In this document: one piece after another, positions 21,240-28,995 of the stretch
Numbering within the stretch: the first letter of the stretch is position 1
Layout of the letters: every line of letters begins with the position of its first letter
Assembly: GCA_964445195.1 (NCBI GenBank)
Contig: CAYUKA010000022.1
Location: forward strand, 1-35,950
Length of the DNA stretch: 35,950 nucleotides
Direction: 5' to 3'
Origin: UM-FILTER-47-13 sp964445195
GTDB lineage: Bacteria > Pseudomonadota > Alphaproteobacteria > Micavibrionales > Micavibrionaceae
Translations under genes and position numbers: made by a program
Notes under the pieces: model-generated
Database searches by the model: none
Told to the model about the DNA's origin: nothing
Seen by the model: only the letters and a program-made list of their open reading frames with translations

Positions 21240-22127
21240 TCAATTGCTGCGGCCTTCACGATTGTCCGGCTGGCCGGCGCTGTTCGGGAAAAATACGCCG
21301 CGCACGCGGCCGCCGCCGGCCGGGTCGCCGAGCATCCGGCTGACATTGGTGGTCAGGTTGACCTCGGCCCGCTCGCCTTCCAGCACGTTCGGGCCGCGGG
21401 TAATTTTAACATCGCCGCTGATCGCCGCGATATTGGTCGCCGCGGTGTAAACGCCCCGCCGCCCGGTCAATACTTCGGTCGGGGTGACGATTCGCACATT
21501 GCCTTCAGCGCTCAGGCTGTTGAGGCGCCTTGCGCCGGTGGCGTCCTCGGTGAAGACGGCGCTGGCCGTATCGGCGACCATCCGGTCTTCGCCGCGGATC
21601 ACCGTGGCATTGCCGCGCGCGGTCAGGCGACCTTCAGTCACGAAATACTCAAGACTGTCGCGGGCCGTGACCGTCTGGTCCGGCGAGGCGAGCGATAAAT
21701 TATCGCCGGTCATCACGGCGGTGCCGCTATCCACATCGTAAACGGCGTTTGTGCCGATAGCGGTATTGCCCTGCGAGGTAATACGGACATTTCCGGCGGC
21801 GGTCAGCCGGTAAATCTCGAACGCGGCTGCACCGGTTTCATGATAATCGGCAGTCAGCGTATCGGCCATGATCGTGACATCACCCTGCTGCGCAACGACA
21901 TTGCCGCGGGCGATATATTGCTGCGTGTTGCGGTGCCATTCCAGCGTATGATCGGCGGTGATCTCCAGCGGCTGGTCGCGGGCAGGGTTTTGCGCATGGG
22001 CATGCGCCGTTGCAAGGTACAAGGTACAAGTCACAAGAAGCAAAGCCAGAAAAGCCCGCCGGGCAAAACATGCGCCTTGCACCTTGAAACTTGTAACCCG
22101 CAACTTGTAACCCGCAACGCGCATCAT
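21240..22127 (-). CDS. lptA: LPS transport periplasmic protein LptA
   Basis: LptA builds the periplasmic bridge that carries LPS from LptC to LptD. The mature part is OstA-fold: EITADHTLEWHRNTQQYIARGNVVAQQGDVTIMADTL, TAAGNVRITSQG, LTARGNATVIRGEDRMVADTASAVF, SAEGNVRIVTPTEVLTGRRGVY. The signal peptide is odd: MMRVAGYKLRVTSFKVQGACFARRAF then LALLLVTCTLYLATAHAHA, cleaved near residue 45. The encoding DNA (22009-22118) is an imperfect palindrome of short repeats, so an inserted repeat supplies much of the signal sequence. At 295 residues it is longer than E. coli LptA, as is common in this class. Its ATG overlaps the lptC stop (ATGA). Confidence 0.93.
   Translation of the reverse strand: MMRVAGYKLRVTSFKVQGACFARRAFLALLLVTCTLYLATAHAHAQNPARDQPLEITADHTLEWHRNTQQYIARGNVVAQQGDVTIMADTLTADYHETGAAAFEIYRLTAAGNVRITSQGNTAIGTNAVYDVDSGTAVMTGDNLSLASPDQTVTARDSLEYFVTEGRLTARGNATVIRGEDRMVADTASAVFTEDATGARRLNSLSAEGNVRIVTPTEVLTGRRGVYTAATNIAAISGDVKITRGPNVLEGERAEVNLTTNVSRMLGDPAGGGRVRGVFFPNSAGQPDNREGRSN
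22009..22118. repeat. Palindromic repeat inserted in the lptA signal-peptide coding region
   Basis: The left arm GTTGCAAGGTACAAGG..ACAAGTCACAAG (22009-22037) is the imperfect inverse of the right arm 22075-22118. The right arm holds AACTTGTAACCCGC twice in tandem (22088-22101 and 22102-22115); the left arm holds AAGGTAC twice. The form resembles palindromic elements that insert in frame in genes of Rickettsiales and other bacteria. No second copy occurs in this window. Confidence 0.65.
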
Positions 22128-22777
22128 TCCAGCCCCCGGATTGCGCGGTTCAGGGTCAATGTGACCGGGCCGGTGAAGATTAGCCGTTCGCTGCCGGCCT
22201 CGGCCTGCATACCGCTGGCGGTCAGCGTACCGGCCGGGCCCTGCCCGTATATATCCGCATCGGACCAGGCTTCGCGGTCCTGCAGATTGACCAGCAGCTT
22301 TTCGGTGGTCATCTCATAACCCTGGTCGTGGAACAGGCGGACCTTGCCCTGCAGTAAAAGCCGCTCGGCATTCTGGCGGTACGCGCCGCGGGAGGCCTCG
22401 GCCGCCAGCCAGGTGCCGTCGGTCAGTGTGATATCTGCCATCGGTGATTCCAGCAGGATAACGGCCGGGTCACGGGCGCTCTGCACGGCGCGTTTGGCGG
22501 TGATGGTGAAGGGCTGGTTTTTCTCGTCCATGCTTTCAAAGCGGGGATCGACCAGCTCGTTTCGCCCGACCGTTTCCGGCACCAGCGCGCCTTCGGGCAG
22601 CGGCGCCAGCGTATTTTCCAGCCGCGGCCAGGCAACGAGAAGACCGATCAGCCCGGCGGCGGCCAGCGGCAGGAACAGGCGCAGGAAACGGACTGTCAAG
22701 CTGTAGCGCTTGCCGCTGCCGCGTTTCTGTGCCGTCTGGCCAAGCTGGGTGAACCGGGTGTCGGGCGGTGCGCTCAT
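22124..22777 (-). CDS. lptC: LPS export inner-membrane protein LptC
   Basis: LptC is a bitopic inner-membrane protein that passes LPS from LptB2FG to LptA. The 217-residue protein has a cytoplasmic N-terminus, one membrane helix near residues 32-50 (LRLFLPLAAAGLIGLLVAWP), and a periplasmic OstA/LptC-type beta domain (NELVDPRFESMDEKNQPFTITAKRAVQ, GTWLAAEASRGAYRQNAERLLLQGKVRLFHDQGYEMTTEKLLVNLQ). Its stop overlaps the lptA start by four bases, and it follows kdsD with a 13-bp gap, so this is one operon. Confidence 0.93.
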   Translation of the reverse strand: MSAPPDTRFTQLGQTAQKRGSGKRYSLTVRFLRLFLPLAAAGLIGLLVAWPRLENTLAPLPEGALVPETVGRNELVDPRFESMDEKNQPFTITAKRAVQSARDPAVILLESPMADITLTDGTWLAAEASRGAYRQNAERLLLQGKVRLFHDQGYEMTTEKLLVNLQDREAWSDADIYGQGPAGTLTASGMQAEAGSERLIFTGPVTLTLNRAIRGLE

Positions 22778-22790
22778 GACCGCATTCCGC

Positions 22791-23813
22791 TCAGGCGATC
22801 CCGGCCTGCAGGCAATCCTGCAGCCGGATCATGCCGGTCAGCGCGCCGTTGTCGGTCACCAGCAGGCTGGTGATATAACGGCCCGGCGTTTTGGTCATGA
22901 TATTCATTGCCTCACCCGCGAGGGCACCGGCATCAATTGTCAGCGGGTCCTGGCTCATAATCGCCGTGACCGGCTTTTGCAACAGGTCCGGGGCCATGTG
23001 GCGCTTCAGGTCGCCGTCAGTGATGATACCGGCTACCTGCTGCCGGTCATCAAGCACAATCACGGCGCCCATATTCTTTTCACTCAGCGTCAGGATGGCC
23101 GCATCCATCGTGGCTGCCTGGTCCACCAGCGGCAGGGCCTCATAGGGGTGCATCAGGTCGGCCACCCGCAGTAATTTCTTGCCCAGCTTGCCGCCGGGAT
23201 GAAAGACCTTGAACTCTTCGGGCGTCAAACCCATCCGCTCCAGCAGCGCGATGGCGAGCGCATCACCCAGCCCCATCATCATTGTCGTCGAGGTGGTCGG
23301 CGCGAGCCCGTTCGGGCAGGCCTCGGGAACGGCCGGCAATAACAGCACAATATCGGCATGTTGCGCCAGCGTACCGTCCGCACGCCCGGTCATGGCGATC
23401 AGTGTGATTCCGAAGCGCCGCGTATAGTGGATCAGGTCGGACAGCTCGGCATTTTCCCCGGAATTGGAGAGCATCAGCACCACGTCATGCTCGGTGACCA
23501 TGCCCAGGTCGCCGTGGCTGGCCTCGCCGGGGTGGACGAAATGCGCCGGCGTGCCGGTCGAGGCGAAGGTCGCGGCCAGCTTGCGTGCGACATGACCGCT
23601 TTTGCCGATACCGGCAATGATCAGCCGCCCGCGCGCCGCGCCCTGCTTCATGGCGTGGATCACGGCCACGGCTTCATGGAAACTGTTATCAAGCGCGGCG
23701 GCCAGCGCCTTCAGCGCGGCGGCTTCTTCCTCCATCACGCGGCGGCCATGTTTCAGGTCGGCGGTGATATCATGGGCCTGCGCCGGGTCGGGTTTCAGCG
23801 AAGCGACCATCAT
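22791..23813 (-). CDS. kdsD: Arabinose 5-phosphate isomerase, KpsF/GutQ family
   Basis: KdsD converts ribulose 5-phosphate to arabinose 5-phosphate, the first step to Kdo of the LPS inner core. The 340-residue protein has a SIS domain (residues about 40-180; IAGIGKSGHVARKLAATFASTGTPAHFVHPGEASHGDLG, LSNSGENAEL) and two CBS domains (about 215 on; VADLMHPYEALPLVDQAATM..., VTAIMSQDPLTIDAGALAGEA). SIS followed by two CBS domains is the standard KdsD layout. AGGAG precedes ATG 23813. The location next to lptC links Kdo supply with LPS export. Confidence 0.95.
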   Translation of the reverse strand: MMVASLKPDPAQAHDITADLKHGRRVMEEEAAALKALAAALDNSFHEAVAVIHAMKQGAARGRLIIAGIGKSGHVARKLAATFASTGTPAHFVHPGEASHGDLGMVTEHDVVLMLSNSGENAELSDLIHYTRRFGITLIAMTGRADGTLAQHADIVLLLPAVPEACPNGLAPTTSTTMMMGLGDALAIALLERMGLTPEEFKVFHPGGKLGKKLLRVADLMHPYEALPLVDQAATMDAAILTLSEKNMGAVIVLDDRQQVAGIITDGDLKRHMAPDLLQKPVTAIMSQDPLTIDAGALAGEAMNIMTKTPGRYITSLLVTDNGALTGMIRLQDCLQAGIA

Positions 23814-23861
23814 CGTGCTCCTTTACTCTTAAAAACAACCAATACCGCAGGGAATATAGGG

Positions 23862-24473
23862 CTAATGCGCAAAAATATCAATTTCCGGCCAGCCGGCAAG
23901 ATCAAGCGCGGCGCGGGTTGGTATGAATTCAAAACAGCGCCGGGCCATTTCCATACGGCCTTCTCTGGTCAGCATGTCATCAAGAATCGCCTTGATCTTG
24001 TGCAAATACAGCACGTCGTTGGCGGCATAGATCATCTGCTCTTTTGATAATTCTGCTGCGCCCCAGTCGGAGGATTGCTGCTGCTTGCTTAAATCGACCT
24101 CAAGCAATTCGCGGCATAATTCTTTCAGGCCGTGGCGTTCGGTATAGGTACGGGCCAGCTGCGAGGCGATTTTGGTGCAGTAAAGCGGTGTGCAGTCAAT
24201 ACCGAAATAATGTTTTATGATCGCAACATCAAAGCGCGCAAAATGAAAGATCTTGGTAACAGCCGGGTCGCCCAGCAGAGCTTTGAGATTCGGCGCGTCA
24301 TAACGGTCTTTTTCGATCCGGACCAGGTGAGCGGTGCCGTCACCGGCGGAAAGCTGGACGACACACAGCCGGTCGCGGTGATTGTTAAGCCCCATCGCTT
24401 CGGTATCGACGGCAATAATATCGCCGAAGTCGAGATCGCCGGGCAGATCGCCCTGATGCAGCGTGATAGTCAT
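23862..24473 (-). CDS. rnd: Ribonuclease D family 3'-5' exonuclease
   Basis: The 203-residue protein is a DEDDy exonuclease: Exo I DTE at residues 23-25, Exo II with FDVAI (Asp82), and Exo III YAAND (Tyr149, Asp153). No HRDC domain follows, so it is a short form, close to half the length of E. coli RNase D. Such short enzymes are common in alphaproteobacteria; tRNA 3' processing is the likely role, not proven. It lies between the tRNA-Leu gene and kdsD on the same strand. Confidence 0.9.
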   Translation of the reverse strand: MTITLHQGDLPGDLDFGDIIAVDTEAMGLNNHRDRLCVVQLSAGDGTAHLVRIEKDRYDAPNLKALLGDPAVTKIFHFARFDVAIIKHYFGIDCTPLYCTKIASQLARTYTERHGLKELCRELLEVDLSKQQQSSDWGAAELSKEQMIYAANDVLYLHKIKAILDDMLTREGRMEMARRCFEFIPTRAALDLAGWPEIDIFAH

Positions 24474-24510
24474 AAAGCCGCGTCCGTAAGTGTTGTTGCC
24501 GTTTTGTTTA

Positions 24511-24598
24511 TGGTGCCCAGGAGAGGACTCGAACCTCCACTCCCATAAAGAGAACTAGCACCTGAAGCTAGCGCGTCTACCAATTCCGCCACCTGGGC
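24511..24598 (-). tRNA. tRNA-Leu (anticodon CAG)
   Basis: The minus strand starts GCCCAGG and ends CCTGGGC plus discriminator A and an encoded CCA. The D arm is TGGCGGAATTGGTAGACGC, and the anticodon stem-loop CTAGC-TTCAGGT-GCTAG gives CAG. A long variable arm and GGTTCGAGTCC in the T arm follow. The 88-base length and variable arm fit a class II tRNA-Leu that reads CUG. Confidence 0.97.
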
Positions 24599-24635
24599 CC
24601 GGTGAAACATATATTATTTGTCCGGTAGGCCATCG

Positions 24636-24664
24636 TATCTAGCCTACCTGCGCCGAAAAGTCAA
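24636..24664 (-). promoter_or_regulatory. Possible promoter of tRNA-Leu
   Basis: On the minus strand TTGACT (24664-24659) and TAGATA (24641-24636) are 17 bases apart, ending 37 bp before the tRNA. An inverted repeat GTAGGC/GCCTAC brackets the -10 region. The -10 match is weak. Confidence 0.4.
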
Positions 24665-24748
24665 ACCGGATTGTAAAAGGACCGCCGGGTCAAAAGCTTA
24701 ATTTTGAAAGAAAAAAACACGGTTTCTTGCCTTTTTGTTAACTGTCTC

Positions 24749-24776
24749 TTGGCACACTTATTTTATGAGTTACAAT
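24749..24776 (+). promoter_or_regulatory. Sigma-70-type promoter for the receiver/GGDEF-like gene
   Basis: TTGGCA (24749-24754) and TACAAT (24771-24776) are separated by 16 bases, 61 bp upstream of ATG 24838. Confidence 0.6.
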
Positions 24777-24837
24777 AGACGGCTGGAGGCTGTCTTACGG
24801 GGCAACCATAGTCTTTTGTTAGGATGAAAGAGTTCTC

Positions 24838-25674
24838 ATGAAAATTCTCGTCATTGATCGCGATACGTTGTCAAGCCAGCTGATCCGCTCCAAGCTGGAA
24901 GTCAAGGGCCATGAAATTATCGACGAGCCGGTGAAGAATAACGCGCTTGAAACGCTGGAAAACGAAACGTTTGATACGATCTTTTTCGATCCGGCGCCGC
25001 TCAATAATGCGCGGCCGATCGTGCTGGGCATCCGGCGTGCGGTCAAAAACTATCCCTATATCGTGCTGATGTCGCAGGATATGGATGCCGAGGATGCGAT
25101 GCGCAGCGGCGCCAATGACAGCCTGAAGAAACCGATCGACTCGACCGAACTTGAAACAGCGATCAGCAATGCGGCCGCCATGACCAGACTGATCGAGCGG
25201 ATTGGCGATGAGAGTGAGGATTTTCCCAGCGCCGGCGGCGTGATCGCCAAGTCGGCTTTCAAACAGCTGTTCCTGTCGGCGATTGATCGGGCCGACCGTT
25301 ATGGCGAGCGCTCTTTTATGGTCTTTATCGGCATTAAAAATTATGACGATATCCTGAATCTGGACGGCCCGCACGCTGCGGCCTATTCAACGGCCAAGCT
25401 GTCGCAATATCTGGTCCGGCTGCGTCGCCAGAGTGATATTATCGCCCAGACCGGCAAAAGCGAATATTGTCTGATGCTGCAGCGGCCGCAATATGATACC
25501 GAGCCGCTGGAGGCTGTTAACCGTTTCGCCGAGGCGCTGGGGGGGCTTGAGGATATTGCCTCGACCGATAACACGACCGTTGATGTGTACGTGACATTGA
25601 TGGAGATCCCCGTCGGCACCAAACATGTGGAGCATGTCATCCGTTACGACAAAAAAGGCGTGCAAACGGCTTAA
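24838..25674 (+). CDS. Receiver domain fused to a degenerate GGDEF domain
   Basis: The 278-residue protein starts with a CheY-like domain (MKILVIDRD, then FFDPAP with Asp51 as the possible phospho-acceptor, VLMSQD, SLKKPID with the conserved Lys). A second domain from about 130 (SAFKQLFLSAIDRADRYGERSFMVFIGIKNYDDILN) has the arrangement of a diguanylate cyclase, but the signature is GKSEY at 206-210 in place of GGDEF, in DIIAQTGKSEYCLMLQ. Catalysis is therefore unlikely; binding of a nucleotide or of another regulator is possible. The first acidic cluster is only partly conserved too. It may act as a pseudo-enzyme adaptor (inference). Confidence 0.82.
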   Translation: MKILVIDRDTLSSQLIRSKLEVKGHEIIDEPVKNNALETLENETFDTIFFDPAPLNNARPIVLGIRRAVKNYPYIVLMSQDMDAEDAMRSGANDSLKKPIDSTELETAISNAAAMTRLIERIGDESEDFPSAGGVIAKSAFKQLFLSAIDRADRYGERSFMVFIGIKNYDDILNLDGPHAAAYSTAKLSQYLVRLRRQSDIIAQTGKSEYCLMLQRPQYDTEPLEAVNRFAEALGGLEDIASTDNTTVDVYVTLMEIPVGTKHVEHVIRYDKKGVQTA

Positions 25675-25678
25675 CGCT

Positions 25679-25701
25679 GCCACCGCATGTGGCGGGCTTT
25701 T
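25679..25701 (+). terminator. GC-rich hairpin with short T tract after the receiver gene
   Basis: GCCACCG and TGGCGGGC (25679-25697) pair imperfectly around CATG and are followed by TTTT. It begins five bases after the stop codon at 25674. Confidence 0.5.
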
Positions 25702-25785
25702 CCTGTAGCCACGGTATGCTTCCTCTGTATATAATAGATGTGTCGACAGCTTCTCGTCTCTCTGAGGGTCTTTCAGAGGATTTTC

Positions 25786-27210
25786 ATGGTTCGTATTGTT
25801 TTCACAGCGGCACGGTTTGCCGCCATAGTCTGTGTCAGCGCCTGTGTTATAACAGCCGGCGCGGCGTTTGCTGCGACCCAGAGCAAGGGGCTGAAGCTTG
25901 ATCCGATGCTGGAGCAGGCGATTGCCGGGACGGCACGTCCCGCGCCGCCGCCCGAACCATATGGTCCGTCGGTGCCGCCGCCGCGCGAAGAGGTCATCTG
26001 GAATGAGCCGCCCCCGCCGCCCCCGGTTGTGATTGCCGAAGAACCGTCGCGGCGCGCGCCGTTCCGCTGGCCGGATGAGCCGGGTTACATGATCAACGGC
26101 ATGATGTTTTACCCGGCATTGATGATCAAGCAAGGTTATACCGATAATTTGTTTACCAACGATATTGGCGGCAATTCGGATATTATCACCCATGTCATGC
26201 CCAGCCTGCGGATCGATATTCCCGATATCCGGCACGATGTGACATTTGAAACAATGTACGAATTCCGCAAACATATCGATAACACCGAGGAAGACCAGCA
26301 TAATTTTCATGCCAGCCTCGACGGGGCGCTGCGCGCGGTTGACGGGCTGACATTTCCGTTTGGGTTCGTCTGGAAATACCTGCATGAAGAGCGTGAGGAC
26401 GACCTGACCGCGCAGCGGGCGGATGAGCCGATCCGGCGGGATGACCTCGCGATCAGGGGCGGTGTCTCGTTTAAAAAGGGCAGCTTTGGCGTCGATGTGA
26501 TTGGTCACTATGAAAAGCAGCGCTTTGAGGATGACTTTTCGACCCTGAATAATGCTGACGTGATTCGCCGTGATGCCGACCGTGACTTCACGACATTCGA
26601 ATTTAACACGTCTTTTGACCTTGATCCGCAGAACACGCTGATGCTGGTGGGTACGATCGGCGACCGTGATTACGAGCGCGCCAATTTCCAGGGCGGCGGC
26701 TTTAACGGTCCACGCCGTAATAGTGACATTTTTACCGGCTCCCTCGGCTGGCACTTTACCTATGATGATTTCTACGGCCATATCCGGGCCGGGGTCGAGG
26801 ATTTCAATTATGATGATAGCGCGATCCAGGATATGCGCGAGATTACGGCCGATCTTGAGATCGAGCACCGCCTGACCGATCGCACCCTGATCAATTTTCA
26901 GGCGGGGCGCGGTATTTTCGAAGATGACGAGGTGTTTGAACCGATCGTGCGCAGCCATTTCGGGACTTATATCGATCACCGGGCCTGGGATAATGTCCTG
27001 CTGGCTTTTGGCACGGATTACGAGTTCCTGGAATTCACGGACAGTGCCCGCGATGATGAAACCTGGGATTTCCGGGTTCTGGCCGATTATTTCTTCAATG
27101 ATTTTCTCGCCTTCGGTGCCGAATATATGTACACGGTCCGCGACAGCGAGCAGGATTTGCTCGACTTTAACCGGAATGTCTTCCTGTTACGGGCCCGCGG
27201 CCGGCTTTAA
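25786..27210 (+). CDS. Outer-membrane beta-barrel protein, BBP2-like
   Basis: From ATG 25786 (AGAGGA just upstream) the protein has 474 residues. A signal peptide (MVRIVFTAARFAAIVCVSACVITAGAAFA-AT) is followed by a Pro-rich linker (PAPPPEPYGPSVPPPREE, PPPPPPVVIAEEP). The rest alternates short amphipathic strands rich in Phe, Tyr and Asp. It starts FYPALMIKQGYTDNLFTND and ends with a strand finishing FLLRARGRL. This resembles the beta-barrel porin 2 (BBP2) family, often linked to exopolysaccharide export, but no polysaccharide genes are near. The Pro-rich linker might span the periplasm or contact peptidoglycan. Confidence 0.85.
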   Translation: MVRIVFTAARFAAIVCVSACVITAGAAFAATQSKGLKLDPMLEQAIAGTARPAPPPEPYGPSVPPPREEVIWNEPPPPPPVVIAEEPSRRAPFRWPDEPGYMINGMMFYPALMIKQGYTDNLFTNDIGGNSDIITHVMPSLRIDIPDIRHDVTFETMYEFRKHIDNTEEDQHNFHASLDGALRAVDGLTFPFGFVWKYLHEEREDDLTAQRADEPIRRDDLAIRGGVSFKKGSFGVDVIGHYEKQRFEDDFSTLNNADVIRRDADRDFTTFEFNTSFDLDPQNTLMLVGTIGDRDYERANFQGGGFNGPRRNSDIFTGSLGWHFTYDDFYGHIRAGVEDFNYDDSAIQDMREITADLEIEHRLTDRTLINFQAGRGIFEDDEVFEPIVRSHFGTYIDHRAWDNVLLAFGTDYEFLEFTDSARDDETWDFRVLADYFFNDFLAFGAEYMYTVRDSEQDLLDFNRNVFLLRARGRL

Positions 27211-27286
27211 AATCCTGCTGACAAAAGAACATATATAGAACATTATAGGCGGACAAACGCCCTTATTGTATCCAGAGCAACCCATG

Positions 27287-27310
27287 CCCGCCATTTTGGC
27301 GGGTTTTTTA
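27287..27310 (+). terminator. Strong intrinsic terminator
   Basis: CCCGCC-ATTTT-GGCGGG followed by TTTTTTA is a textbook intrinsic terminator. It lies 76 bp past the beta-barrel stop and 24 bp before the small gene at 27335, so it also lies in that gene's leader. Confidence 0.9.
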
Positions 27311-27334
27311 TTGTGTTAACCAGGAGATGAAGCA

Positions 27335-27670
27335 ATGACGACCCTATTACCCACCGATGTTGACGATAACCCAATCCCGGCCGTACGCTTAAAGGCCAGC
27401 GGCGCGCATACAATCGCCACCTCGGGCACCAGCGCCCGCAACAATACTGCCTTTGACGGCGATACGCGGATTATCAGCCTGTACGCGACCGAAGATGTCT
27501 ATATTAAATTCGGTGATGCGGCGGTGACGGCAACGACCACTGATCATTTTTTCCCGAAGGGTGTTTATTACGATTTTGCGATCGGCGGCGACCGTACCGC
27601 CCATTATACCCATATTGCCGCCCTGCAGGTCAGCGCCGCCGGGGCTCTGTATATCTCGGAAAAGGAGTAG
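27335..27670 (+). CDS. Unknown small protein resembling phage-associated orphans
   Basis: The 111-residue protein (MTTLLPTDVDDNPIPAVRLKASGAHTIATSGTSARNNTAF..., SLYATEDVYIKFGDAAVTATTTDHFFPKGVYYDFAIGG, YISEKE) is predicted all-beta. I recall similar small proteins beside phage structural genes in alphaproteobacteria, but no other phage gene is present, so this is a possible remnant or domesticated gene. AGGAG lies eight bases before the ATG. It starts only 24 bp after a strong terminator, so it needs read-through or a promoter overlapping that hairpin. It converges on recR with an 8-bp gap. Confidence 0.72.
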   Translation: MTTLLPTDVDDNPIPAVRLKASGAHTIATSGTSARNNTAFDGDTRIISLYATEDVYIKFGDAAVTATTTDHFFPKGVYYDFAIGGDRTAHYTHIAALQVSAAGALYISEKE

Positions 27671-27678
27671 GCCTGAGC

Positions 27679-28275
27679 CTAGAATTGCGCCCGCGATTTC
27701 AGCGCCGTGGCGATGGTGCCGTCATCAAGATAGTCAAGCTCGCCGCCGACCGGCACACCATGGGCCAGCCGGGTGATTTTCACTGTGGTGACGGTCTGCA
27801 GCCGGTCGGTCAGGTAATGGGCGGTGGCCTGGCCGTCGACCGTGGCGCTGAGCGCGATAATAATCTCGTCCGGCTCTTCTGTGTGCACCCGTTCCAGCAG
27901 GGCCGGGATACGCAGATCGTCCGGGCCGATCCCGTCCAGCGCCGATAACAGCCCGCCCAGGCAGTGATAACGACCCCTGTACGCGCCTGTACGTTCAATC
28001 GCCCACAGATCGGCAACCCCGGCAATAATGCACAAGACATTGCGCGGTCGCCGCTCATCGCTGCAAATCCGGCACGGGCTGCGCAGATCGAGATTGCCGC
28101 AGCGCTCGCAGGTCACAATATCCGCTGCGGTTTTTTCCAGCGCGTGCAGCAGCGGTGTTAATGTCTTTTGCTGGTTGATGGCAAGATGCAGGGCGATCCG
28201 GCGGGCCGAGCGCGGGCCGAGGCCGGGAAGCCCGGCCAGTGCTTTCACCAGCGGTTCAAGAGGATTGTCACTCAT
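27679..28275 (-). CDS. recR: Recombination mediator RecR
   Basis: RecR acts with RecO (and RecF) to load RecA on SSB-coated DNA. The 198-residue length is standard. PLVKALAGLPGLGPRSARRIALHL is the helix-hairpin-helix part, CERCGNLDLRSPCRIC the zinc finger, then a Toprim domain (LCIIAGVADLWAIERTGAYRGRYHCLGGLLSALDGIGP) and ARGVPVG-type Walker-like tail (LAHGVPVGGELDYLDDGTIATAL). The ATG overlaps the upstream oxidoreductase stop by four bases. The usual neighbours dnaX and ybaB are absent here. Confidence 0.96.
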   Translation of the reverse strand: MSDNPLEPLVKALAGLPGLGPRSARRIALHLAINQQKTLTPLLHALEKTAADIVTCERCGNLDLRSPCRICSDERRPRNVLCIIAGVADLWAIERTGAYRGRYHCLGGLLSALDGIGPDDLRIPALLERVHTEEPDEIIIALSATVDGQATAHYLTDRLQTVTTVKITRLAHGVPVGGELDYLDDGTIATALKSRAQF

Positions 28276-28976
28276 ATGCCCAGCGTAGCCGCTTCCGGGT
28301 GACGGTCGTAACTGATTTTTTCGCGCCGGGCGCCTTTATCCAGAAGCACGGGTATGGTGGCGCTGATCATGGCCGGCGGGCCGGACAGGTAAATGGTGCT
28401 GGTTGCGAGATTCTCATCGGTGCCGGCGAGTATGCCGGTAACGGACCGGCCGGTGACGGGCCGGTAGGAAAAGTCGTCATGATGCTCGTCCAGCATGACG
28501 AAATAATCATCAAGATAACGCTCGGCCGCTGTTTGCGTCCCCCAATACAGTATGAACGGCGCGGCCGGATCATGGCGTAGCGCGGCCTCGGCCATCGCCT
28601 TAATGGGCGTAATGCCAAGACCGCCGGCTACGGCCAGTACGGGTCCGGCCGTACCGGCGCTCAGAATGCTTGTACCCTGTGCCGGTGATATCTGTACGTT
28701 TGTACCTGTCTGCAGACTTTCAGTGACAAAGCGGCTGACCGGCCCGCCGCTTTTCTTGACATGGATTTCAAGGTCGCCGCTGCCCGGCGCGTTGGCTATG
28801 GAATAGGGCCGCGGCGGCAAATCGCCAAAGCGGATAAACACGTACTGCCCGGCCTGGTAGGAAAACGGCTTTGCTGGCGTCACGGTGATAACGGCGATAT
28901 CCTCGGCGGCTTTTGTGATAGCGGTCACGGCGGCGCTGCTGTAAACATAACTATCCTGCAGGGCATGACCGGTCAT
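28272..28976 (-). CDS. FAD/NAD(P)-binding oxidoreductase, flavin reductase-like
   Basis: The 234-residue protein belongs to the ferredoxin-NADP reductase superfamily: RPYSIANAP binds FAD, GPVSRFV follows, GGLGITPIKAMAEAAL binds the nucleotide, and TIYLSGPPAMI is the C-terminal NAD(P)H motif. There is no 2Fe-2S domain with its Cys cluster, so it is the stand-alone reductase module as in Fre-type flavin reductases. The electron acceptor cannot be told. It overlaps recR by four bases (ATGA), an unusual pairing that suggests co-expression. Confidence 0.88.
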   Translation of the reverse strand: MTGHALQDSYVYSSAAVTAITKAAEDIAVITVTPAKPFSYQAGQYVFIRFGDLPPRPYSIANAPGSGDLEIHVKKSGGPVSRFVTESLQTGTNVQISPAQGTSILSAGTAGPVLAVAGGLGITPIKAMAEAALRHDPAAPFILYWGTQTAAERYLDDYFVMLDEHHDDFSYRPVTGRSVTGILAGTDENLATSTIYLSGPPAMISATIPVLLDKGARREKISYDRHPEAATLGI

Positions 28977-28995
28977 CGTAAAGCTTCACACCAGA

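Noticed and set aside
21170..21346. Upstream extension of lptB
   Set aside because: It overlaps the end of lptA and has no resemblance to ABC ATPase N-termini.
25387..26979. 530-residue minus-strand reading frame
   Set aside because: It is antisense to both the receiver/GGDEF-like gene and the beta-barrel gene, which have signal peptide, motifs and ribosome sites.
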